A stretch of 64,000 nt of DNA from Penium margaritaceum (Eukaryota > Streptophyta > Zygnematophyceae > Desmidiales > Peniaceae), in contig SZWC01008651.1 in NCBI GenBank assembly GCA_023375785.1, positions 7,467 to 71,466 on the forward strand, in the 5' to 3' direction. The number at the start of each line of letters is the position of its first letter. Position 1 is the stretch's first letter. Positions 56,141-64,000 of the stretch are shown one piece after another. A model generated the notes under the pieces. It was not told the origin of the DNA. It did not search any database and saw nothing but the letters and a program-made list of their open reading frames with translations. The position numbers and the translations under genes are program-made.

Positions 56141-57137
56141 TGCTAGAAACATTCATGTCCACACTAGAGGCTGAGTAGGCCTCTTCGATGTGACTGGACC
56201 CTGACGTGCTTAGTGAGACATGTACATGCTGTAAAAAGCCAAGTGCGGAAGCTTTTTTTTTTAGGAATTTTACTGTATTAGGATACTAAAAAAGTACATG
56301 TAGAGTAGTAGTATGTATTAGCCTCACAATCACATATGTATAGCACAAAGCTCTGACTTTGTTCCTAGCCCAAACTAGGTGCAACGTCTTGACAGGTAGT
56401 CGGCCTTAGACACGAGTCTTGACGAGTTTCATAGGTAGAAACACTTTTAGGAAGTCAGGTCCCCTCCTAGCCAAGTTGGCAGTGTTGCCAGTCTCACTAG
56501 ATTGACAGAGGAGAACTCCAGCAGGATCTGTAGCTAGGTGCAAAGTGAGAAGGCTAAGTTTGCTAGCGGTAGCTGACACCAAGATGCTCCACAATGCTAG
56601 GATAATGTGTGAAGCATACTAGCCCCTCCTTTTATACAGATCTTCTTGGTTGACACTAGTCCCCTCTACTTCCTCGTAGCTAGTAATAGTCTAAAATATA
56701 CCACCTGCTGATGTTGTAAAGCGTTGTCTCGCACTGAAAGACACATTGATGATGTAGTAATAAATCCACGAGACCGTGTACTGGTTGAGAGAATATTGTT
56801 GCTGCCTATACAATGTGATGTGCATATCTCGTAGGGTTGCATCCTCCAACTTGCCTTGTTTGAGGCAGTTGTTGAGTTGTCCAACGTAGGTGAGGAAATC
56901 GAGGTAGTCACTCCTCTCTTAGGCTTCCGAATCTAGCTTTTCCCACTGCCAAGTGTAAAAAAACACTTGGGATATTAAACCAAAAGTGAGCTGACCTATA
57001 TAGTGGAAAATTCTTAGGAAGAAATTTGTTAGCAAGTCATAGACAAATATGCAACTTCTTGTAAGAACCTTTGAATTAGGAAACAAATGCACCCAGTTGT
57101 AGCATAAATCCAGCAGTGTTATTGATTCATTCCAACA
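56141..57137 (-). repeat. 5' LTR of Copia-3
   Basis: Plus strand TGCTAGAAAC to TTCCAACA; 997 bp. Partner of 44801-45777. Shares words with the opposite-strand LTR of the 31-38 kb Copia-related copies. Confidence 0.9.
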
Positions 57138-57149
57138 TAAATTAGACAG

Positions 57150-57700
57150 GAACATACAAGATGGAAAAAAATGATCTTGGTGTGCTCATGGAATGTTGAA
57201 ACACATAAGACAAAGTAGCACACTTAGTGGTATCTTAATTAACTCTTCATTAAGATACCATTGATTCACGAAGATAACACTTGTTTGTATGGTTACTGAG
57301 TGCAGCTGACACATATATCTCTAGCAATAAGGTCCTTTCTAAGAAGAGAATGGTTTGACCATGTAGGAAAGAAAGCAAGATCATCTTACACACATGAGAA
57401 AAAGTAGCCCACTGAGTGGGATACTAGTGAACTATTGTTTGATGACTGGGTGTACATGCTATGTATACTAGCCCCACACACTGAAGTCCTTCGTAGTAAG
57501 AGAATGTTTTGGCCATAGAGGATAAAAAAGATCATTTCAAGACAGAGGAGAAGAATTTGTGCATTCTTTATGCTCTTCGTGAACTTCTATATTCTGACTA
57601 AGTGCACTTGCCATGTACAATAGCCCCACACACTAAGATCCTGTCTATTAGAATCATTGTTTGACCAAATAGGACAAAATGACATTATTTTTATACATAA
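57150..57700. repeat. ~153-bp tandem repeat, about 3.5 copies
   Basis: Anchor AGGTCCTTTC/AAGTCCTTCG/AGATCCTGTC followed by AAGAGAATG and TTTGACCAT lies near 57330, 57484 and 57636 (spacings 153 and 152). CACAT.AGA.AAAGTAGC.CAC and AGCCCCACACACT words follow the same period. Diverged, AT-rich, non-coding; a nucleosome-scale satellite-like period. Confidence 0.82.
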
Positions 57701-57849
57701 AGGAAGGAGTGTATGTATGGGTGTAAAGCACTCTGATATTAGAAATGGCATTCAGGGCACACACTCACAAACCAGTGAATGAAACGGTTTCAATGAACCA
57801 TACCTCGGATTGGGGTTTTAATTATTTCTCTTGCAAACCAAGGGTGGTT

Positions 57850-58200
57850 GGTTTGCCGTGAAAAAAGAATGAAGATTTTGAATGGGAATTGTTGCTCAAC
57901 TATGATTGAGTAATGACCCTGTTTTTTTATTTTTTCTTCTCAACACGTAAAACGTTTGTTATGATGTAGGTTTTCCTCTTTTGTGCAGGTGGTGTTCTCG
58001 GAAAGCATAAAAAACCTGTCATAATAGTTGGTTTTCACGTTAAAAAAGCAAAAGAAAATAGGGTCATCGCTCCATCTTAATCTCTTCAGGGAATGAAGAC
58101 CATGATTGAGCAACGATCACATGACCCTCCTTGCCATGTTCAATCAGCCAAGCATGTCATTGATCGTGTGTGCTGTGCGAGGACACATCGTCCCTTTTTT
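57850..58200. repeat. Foldback repeat, copy B
   Basis: Same layout as 6840-7200: GCCGTGAAAAAA start, GACCCT plus T-rich arm, spacer, inverted A-rich arm ending AGGGTCATCGCTCCATC, then CACATGACCCTC, GCCATG and TCAATCAGC...TGATCG words matching copy A. More diverged, with the terminal hairpin decayed. Confidence 0.7.
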
Positions 58201-60850
58201 AACGTGCTTGATTGGTGTGTGAAGAATTCCACCTAGAGGCATGAAGCTTAATAGTGCACACGATTCGGGGATCTGAGCAATGAATGCCCTCAAATTTCCC
58301 ACAAACATGAATAGAACAAGACCCTTACCATTGTGCCACTGTCGTTCAAGAAGTTTTGGCCATGTGAATGTATAGGTGCTATGTTGTTGTTTGGCAGGAT
58401 GGGGGTTTTTATCATATAACATCAATGATGCCTTGTGGTATTTTTTTGAGAAGAGAGGGGGGAGGGGGTGTGGCAGAGGAGGGGGCAAATGTTAAAGGAT
58501 TTGTGAAAGTTGGCACAAGTGAATGTGCAAAAATTGATAGAAGAATTTTCACTTAGAAACTAATTTCCAAGAACATGTGTATGTCATGAAATCTGAAGTC
58601 ATTTCGTTCATGAATAGATGAAGACAAAGTTCATTTTACATCTCAATTATCCACGCTAGATCCATTGTACATGTCGTTTAGAGAAAGATACACTTTCACA
58701 CGTAGTGTTTTGACTTCATATACCATAGGGGGCATGTCAAGATTAAAAAAGATACGTCGAAGACGGTGCTGACGTCCCTCAAATCACGGCCTGACAATGG
58801 GTACGTGGATACTTGGCCATTTACGGTTACATCTCATGATTCTAGTCATTTTGGCTACCATGGATTTCAGACTATTTTTTGCGCTTTAGTTGTATCACTT
58901 TCTTGTTTCGTCCTGTCATGATGCGTACTTTCACTACCCCTGCGCAAATATTCAGGCATAGTGTGGTAAAATTTACGATGCTAATGTACGAGATTGTGAT
59001 ATTCATCCAAACTACCGTGTTTTTGGACACGGTCAGTATCGCGAAATATGTACGACAAAGTATTTTACCAGCACTAAGCAACCCGTTTCAATTCATCTAC
59101 AAACTAGTTTCCACGTAAAAAGTCGAATGTCAAGTTCTACGGGCACTGACGTGCTATTGATGCCAATGACAAGGGAAGCGACCTTCGACAGACATTCCGC
59201 TTGGTCCTGAAGAAACATTAGAGACGAGCGATGAATTTTATGTTGAAAAACTCTCTGGCTTAGAAAACAAATAAAATTGAGTGATGCTAAATATTCACGC
59301 ATGTTAACCGGATTAAACTACATGGATTGGATAGTAAGGATCCGTACAAAGGGTAGCGTTCAGCGTAGAAAGTCGATGGGGAAATTTTTGTTTTGTATAT
59401 TGCGTGATCATGTAGGTGTTGACACAATTCTCGCATGATATTGTCGATCTTAGCATCAATCATCGTAACACAAGTTGCGCGAGTAATAAGGGGTGTTAAG
59501 TTCCATTATTGATGAATGTAGCGCATTGAAGGAAACTCATTCGCGACTACCGTGGATGCTAAACTACGAAAGGGACATCAGTCCCTATCACAAGCGCTTG
59601 CACCACTGGTGAGTCAAGATTTCACGCGATAGTGAAAATATTTACATCGAGCCACTGTTCAAGTGCAACGTCAAAGCCTAGGAGTGATGTTTGTGATTTT
59701 GGACTTCCGAGACCGATTTTTGCATGTGATGCCATGCTTAACATCAATTGCTGCCGACCATGTATGTTGCATCTCAATGCGATGTGTCAGAAGCCTTGCT
59801 TGAAAATCTTCATAAAATTAACGGCCCGATCATGCCATTGCGTGATGCATCCGCACATGATGTTATATTTTTACCTCTTTGGATTTCCATTAAAGGCCAA
59901 TGTTCCACGAGCTTAGAGGCGTCCTGCATAGATGGCCTCACATGAAGAAAACTCAGGCACCGTGTTGATGTATCCGAGATTGTCAGGCGATGTTAACATC
60001 TAGATGAAAAGGTAGCCGCTACAGTAATGCAATTTTCCTTACGTCATGAACTTCGCAAACGTACAATTTTGCACATACTGGGACTATCCTTGGGATTCAT
60101 GGAACAGGGTTGACAGGTTCACCGAAAGAGACGAGCATTGCCTTAGCATCTCGCTAGCTCATTATATTCATCCTCTTTCTCTCTTTACGGCGTTCATATT
60201 ATTTACCTTGCCATTTTTGAGAATGCAAAATTTTTCAAAACAATTCCTTGTTTTAATATGAAAAGAGGAAAGGTCTTGTTTCCTCGTAAAAACGCATGCA
60301 ATCACTTCTAGACCCGTCTTTTTCAAAATTTTCCGAAAGTTTTTAAATACACTATCGCGATGCTCCTTTTTGAAAACATGCTTTCCGATGATACACGGTT
60401 TTCCTAACATCACAAGGCAAATCCTAGTCGCTCGATGGAAAAATCACAAACATCGCAGTGGCTGCTGAAGATGTCTATGCGATTAAAATCTATGGCGGTC
60501 GGTGAGATCTACCTCATGCCAGCGGAGCATGGAGGCCAGGTGAAAATGCAACAATCGTGTGTTCGATAGCGACTATTGCAACGAAACAACCTCCATCACC
60601 ATCCAGATGCAAGCCCCTCCAGGACATCAACAGGATGCCTCACAATATTCGCACTGCAAAGACGATTTAGGAATGCACGGTAGAAACAACATTCTCGTTG
60701 GTGCGATGTTCAACGTAGATTTTGACAAAAACAACCAAATTTACAAAAATTTCGTCAATACGATCTAAACATCTCTATTACTGTAGCGAACCGCGGTTTC
60801 ATCGGGATGTTGACATCACAGTTTCAACTGCAACACAACTGCACACCCCC
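58201..60850. other. No gene recognised
   Basis: About 2.6 kb. Contains a G-rich stretch near 58450-58490. Overlapping plus ORFs at 59632-59945 and the 69-codon ORF at 60559-60768 look partly protein-like in composition but match nothing I know. Confidence 0.5.
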
Positions 60851-60853
60851 TAA

Positions 60854-61069
60854 ATCGCAAAAATTGGATGGGGGGTATGCACTGATTGTGAGCAATATGT
60901 AAAGGGTGCTCAAGTACATTTTCTCCGCTGTGTCTGTTGTCCGCCAGCGGTCAATGGCTGTAATATCACGAGATATTTGAATCGCGAAGTTTACCGCACC
61001 ATACCTCAGATTCCAGGCTGGGAAGCAGAGAGCTATACAACAGCCGTCGTTCGATTCGTTCTTCTATGA
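60854..61069 (+). other. 71-codon open stretch with Cys cluster, unidentified
   Basis: Open from the stop at 60851 to the TGA at 61067, without an ATG. Begins near GWGVCTDCEQY, with C-x2-C, then LRCVCCPP about 15 residues on and another Cys, a spacing that could bind zinc; later RYLNREVYRTIPQIPGW. Could be an exon, part of a decayed transposase, or chance. Confidence 0.2.
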
Positions 61070-61515
61070 GAGAAAGGGCAGCCTTTCTAGGTCCCTGGAA
61101 TTTGACAATTTTCTCCCCTCATGGAAAGGTCCCCTCCTGTTCCGGATGGTTCTTTTTATGAGACTTGTTTTTGATTCCATTAACTCTCATGAATGACGGT
61201 TTCAACTTTCCCGATCGAAACAGGTGCTGCGATCCACATGTATCCATTGCACGTCTGATGTGGAGCACTGCAGCTTGACTCGTTCAGACGACGTCTGACG
61301 TTGGATTGAATACTTTCAGCACTATCGAGGGTGTCACGTTGTTCTGTCGAGTCACAAAGATGGGGCCTATGACTCTTGTTTACTTGTCTCGGTCGGAGAT
61401 GGGCCGATTCTCGATCCTACTGGTTTCTCAAATTGAGAGATGATATAGTACAGATCGCTAACGCGGGTCGTCCACTCTCCAGTCCGAGTAGCTTTTCCAG
61501 ATTCCCAGATCCCGG

Positions 61516-61740
61516 TTATGCTGTCCAATTTCTCCTCATCCGATCGTTGCTGTCGAGAGATTCCCGTCGTGCCCCTAGTTCCAGCTTTGCAAATGCTCTC
61601 CGTCCTCCATGCTTGCTCCCTGCGCTGATGAGGTGCTCTTTGATAACAATTTCCTGTGGGTTAATGTCCTCCTTGCATTCGCTGTTTTTCACTTGGCCCT
61701 TGGACTCGGTCGTCATGTATGCAAGACAATAGTGTTCAAC
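61516..61740 (-). CDS. Candidate terminal exon, hypothetical host protein
   Basis: On minus a strong acceptor (CTCTCTCTCCTTAG) ends at 61741. From 61740 the phase-0 frame stays open for 74 codons to a stop at 61516. The peptide is hydrophilic and charged (SKGQVKNSECKEDINPQEIV, GGRRAFAKLELGARRES, NDRMRRNW) and looks more like real protein than nearby ORFs. An ATG lies nine codons in, so it could also be a short intronless ORF. No family recognised. It may belong with the exons at 62.1-62.6 kb, but I found no phase-compatible join. Confidence 0.28.
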   Translation of the reverse strand, partial: VEHYCLAYMTTESKGQVKNSECKEDINPQEIVIKEHLISAGSKHGGRRAFAKLELGARRESLDSNDRMRRNWTA

Positions 61741-62102
61741 CTAAGGAGAGAGAGGCTAAGATCAAGATAATATGACATTCACCTACGTCGATCCCTCATT
61801 AGATACTTTGTCATCGATAAGGGCACGGCCATAGAGTAGTCAATGGACGATTAAGTAAGATATCGTAAATATGGAAGAAAAATGTATTTCATAACACGGC
61901 ACCTGCTTGGATCGTGCTTGCTATCTTTACGGTCGTCGACGGCCGGATCCGGAGCAGCATCGCGGGCACTGAGGCGTAATAATTTTACTGCTGCGCTGAC
62001 CGACGGGCGCTTTGCAGTAGCTTGCATCGCATCCCGCCGATGATGGACCAACCCAAGCCAGTGCAACCTGTCGCGCGCGCAGTCCACTGCCGCAGTGACT
62101 AC

Positions 62103-62223
62103 CGTGGATGCCGGTCAGTCTGTGCGTCAGCAATGAGCGCATTGGCTCCGGTCGGACAAGTAGCCTCCGTCAGAAGTTTCAGTATTGACGGCAGCTCATG
62201 ACTCGGCATGGTTGCGGATTTCC
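62103..62223 (-). CDS. Candidate exon b, hypothetical host protein
   Basis: On minus, preceded by acceptor CCACTGGTACAG and followed by donor-like GTAGTC. The frame set by exon a through a phase-1 intron is open throughout (SATMPSHELPSILKLLTEAT, CPTGANALIADAQTDRHP). If it is not spliced at 62102, the frame meets a stop one codon later, so this could also be the end of the gene. No domain recognised. Confidence 0.3.
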
Positions 62224-62425
62224 CTGTACCAGTGGGCTTTGATGTGTAAATGTTCCTCCACAGAAAAGAAATTGGACAGCTTGCCTGATTTCGTTTTGTA
62301 GAAAAGTTACTTGCATGAAGAACTTGATCTAATTTCATCTATCTCGACAGCCCCCCAGCTGTGGGCAGAAGGATGGACGATTGATACCGCTAGGATCGAA
62401 AACAGTGCAAAGAAACGAGGTTTAC
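62224..62425 (-). other. Candidate intron between exons a and b (202 bp)
   Basis: GTAAAC...GTACAG on minus, with a pyrimidine-rich stretch (CCAATTTCTTTTCTG) upstream of the acceptor. Phase 1; removal keeps the frame open. Length is ordinary for a plant intron. Confidence 0.3.
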
Positions 62426-62610
62426 GTGTTCCTCCATGTACATATACTGAAGAAGGCGACGGTCCAGATTGCATTTGGGACCCCTGTACCGAGATCGTCG
62501 GTACTTTGTACTGTATTTCGGACACATCTTCCGTACGAAGTCGATTAATTAGTGCAAGTAACTCGTCCACATTGCGAACTCGTGCAGGTTGTCCGATTCC
62601 TCCCCTTCAT
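62426..62610 (-). CDS. Candidate exon a, hypothetical host protein
   Basis: The minus frame is open from about 62620 to the donor at 62425. The peptide includes ARVRNVDELLALINRLRTED, VSEIQYKVPTISVQGSQMQS and SPSSVYVHGG: a short amphipathic helix followed by a Ser/Gln/Pro stretch. The upstream limit is unclear; an acceptor after ACATGAAG is possible. It lacks any retroelement motif and lies where the window becomes GC-richer, which favours a host gene. No homologue recognised. Confidence 0.3.
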
Positions 62611-62795
62611 GTTTCTATCCAGAAGAAAATATCCAGATACCCCGGGTTCATAAATGGAACTCACCAAACCCCCAGTAGCCGAAAATATTAACAGATGTCG
62701 CCCCGACTTTCATTTTGTTTTCCCCGAAAGCCCCACATTTACTTTTTTGGTCACAGTAAACCCTGCGATGGCCCGCGGGGTAGATTGTCTCATTC

Positions 62796-62824
62796 CAATA
62801 TACCCCGACACGAGGGGTATATTG
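62796..62824. repeat. 11-bp perfect hairpin (CAATATACCCC)
   Basis: CAATATACCCC, loop GACACGA, exact reverse complement. A third copy of the word lies at 62833-62843. Confidence 0.88.
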
Positions 62825-63142
62825 TAACCTCACAATATACCCCGTTTTCGTATTGAGTCGTCTAAGGTATTTTTGGCGTTTTTCTTATTTCTCGGAACAT
62901 GTCCTAAGGAACAGATGGAAAAGCCTCTTATCGCCAGGTGTCGTCTCTGAATTGCTCGCGTGTTTGTTTTTCAAACCCGCCCTCCCCAAATGACGTTGTG
63001 CAATGTATCCGCCCACCCCCCCCGCCTTTTTGGAAGGTCTCATTTACTTCATAAAAATGTTTGATAACAATAACATTTTTATATTGAGAGATTACACTGA
63101 AGTCGTAGAATGGAAATGTCTGGACATAGACCATGTACCAGA

Positions 63143-63310
63143 CGGGATACCTCGTTACCTACACTCCGGCTGCGGGGCTTCCTGAAATCGAAATTTTGAA
63201 ATCGGGGCTTATGGAGATTTAAAATCGAAACACGGGATGAATGGGGGTTAAAATCCTTCAAACGGGGTGGATGGTACTTTCAAAAATCCGGAAAGGGATA
63301 CCTCGTAACG
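63143..63310. repeat. 30-bp tandem repeat, about 5.5 copies
   Basis: Units start CGGG(G/A) at 63143, 63173, 63203, 63233 and 63263, with AAGGGATACC at 63293; exact 30-bp spacing. Sequence between the CGGG anchors is diverged but keeps a TTTAAAAT/TTTCAAAA block. The period equals ten codons; minus-frame units show an F-x-F-x2-P pattern with stops, so a decayed peptide repeat is possible. Confidence 0.8.
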
Positions 63311-63399
63311 TTGCTGTTCTATCCATGTGACCCGTTCATTTCCCCCTTTATCCATGATTTTTATTCGAAACGTTCTAGCCGTGGCCTAGAAGTGCTTTG

Positions 63400-64000
63400 C
63401 AGGGTTCGGTGAACAAAGATTTTTTAAAATCCCACCCTTCCCTGCCCTAAACTCGATGGGATTGCGCCATCGACCAGACGTCAGCAGCCTCCACCTGCTT
63501 ATCTGTGAAGGCTCCCGGCAACAGCACGGATGCCACGGCAGACGCAGCGCAGCAGCGGTGGAAGCAACACACTGGCCAACGTCACGTCGACGGCGGCCAC
63601 TGACGACACCCACACCATCAGGCCGAAACCCGTCACCCTCCTCTGTGCGGACTGCCGCACAACCCCTCCGCCCTAGTCCTGCAGCTTGGACCTCGGGCCT
63701 GAACCTGCATGACGCTTCATCGCTGAATGCTCCGCAACAGAGCTCTCGGCCGTCTCAGAGCTGATTTGTCGCGGTTGTGGCGGTCTCGTCAGACACGCTG
63801 CCTCTCAATCGCTCTCCGTCACGCCCGACCTCAGTGTGGTGGACATGAGTGACGGACGATGCCTGATGCAATCCAGGGCTGACGGTGGCATGCTCTCGCT
63901 TTTGACGTACTCTTCTACGAACTTCTCACGGTAGAGATCTCACTTTGCACCAGAGCTCATTTGAGTCTATTTGTGTCACGCAAGCAGTCGTCCTTCCAAC
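63400..64000. other. GC-rich right end of window
   Basis: Markedly GC-richer than the rest, with CACGACG- and CCTCC-type words. The 102-codon plus ORF (63456-63764) and 75-codon minus ORF (63386-63613) are Arg/Ser/Pro/Ala-rich as expected from GC bias, and neither has a motif. Could be the edge of a host gene or promoter lying mostly beyond the window. Confidence 0.4.

Larger units (their letters stand above)
44801..57137 (-). mobile_element. Large old Ty1/Copia retrotransposon (Copia-3) with nested insertions
   Basis: Minus-strand element with two LTRs (44801-45777 and 56141-57137), PBS (56130-56140) and PPT (45778-45789). Domains from right to left: gag, zinc-knuckle region, protease, integrase, RT, RNase H, the canonical Copia order. 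Flanks TTAAT and TAAAT could be a 5-bp duplication with one change. LTRs are about 75-80 percent alike by eye, so it is old. RT is split by a palindrome element (48799-51997), and 1.9 kb of unrelated-looking DNA separates RNase H from the PPT. Total 12.3 kb against the usual 5-6 kb. A fossil with many breaks. Confidence 0.9.

Noticed and set aside
58450-58490. G-rich run as a sixth palindrome cluster
   Set aside because: No ATACAC arms and no facing C tract.
62065-62102. A further 35-bp intron after candidate exon b leading into an open frame to 61851
   Set aside because: Phase fits, but 35 bp is too short for a plant intron.

Overview
The window looks like nuclear DNA of a plant-lineage eukaryote. 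The evidence is what fills it: Ty1/Copia elements with initiator-Met tRNA primer sites (TGGTATCAGAG), Ty3 chromoviruses with C-terminal chromodomains, a TRIM, foldback DNA and several minisatellites. There are no operons, Shine-Dalgarno sites, tRNA genes, rRNA genes or CRISPR arrays. A streptophyte (charophyte alga or land plant) is my best guess; the sequence alone does not fix the species. Nearly all coding similarity is to decayed retroelements, and almost every ORF over 60 codons is a chance opening.

Layout. 1-1000: palindromic GTGTATT/G-tract repeats. 1000-6240: old minus-strand Copia relic (integrase start, protease, gag, PBS, LTR). 6840-7200: foldback repeat with an 18-bp perfect hairpin. 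8480-12600: second minus-strand Copia relic (LTR carrying ~60-bp repeats, PPT, RNase H, RT). 12600-18350: old plus-strand chromovirus whose chromodomain end is split by a younger, internally deleted chromovirus (16251-18297, LTR-intC/chromodomain-LTR, perfect 5-bp TSD GTTTG). 18350-30650: AT-rich, almost featureless, with one diverged repeat pair and a few microsatellites. 30650-37870: two adjacent plus-strand Copia-related copies. 33321-34251 and 37871-42875: GTGTATT palindrome elements lying in that Copia DNA. 43140-43480: a 341-bp TRIM. 44801-57137: a large old minus-strand Copia element with both LTRs, PBS and PPT; its RT is split by a 3.2-kb GTGTATT palindrome element with a GGAGT duplication, which contains the 747-bp assembly gap. 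57150-57700: a ~153-bp tandem repeat. 57850-58200: second foldback copy. 58200-64000: higher in GC towards the end, with the only candidate host exons (minus strand, 61.5-62.6 kb) and a 30-bp tandem array.

The least familiar component is the GTGTATT palindrome family. It is a set of nested inverted repeats with ATACACTCCCCAATACAC-type arms around facing G and C homopolymers. It occurs in five clusters, three of them inside elements whose ends resemble TATGGTTAATCATCC and which sit in Copia DNA. Insertion order can be read: Copia first, palindrome elements later; older chromovirus first, young chromovirus later.
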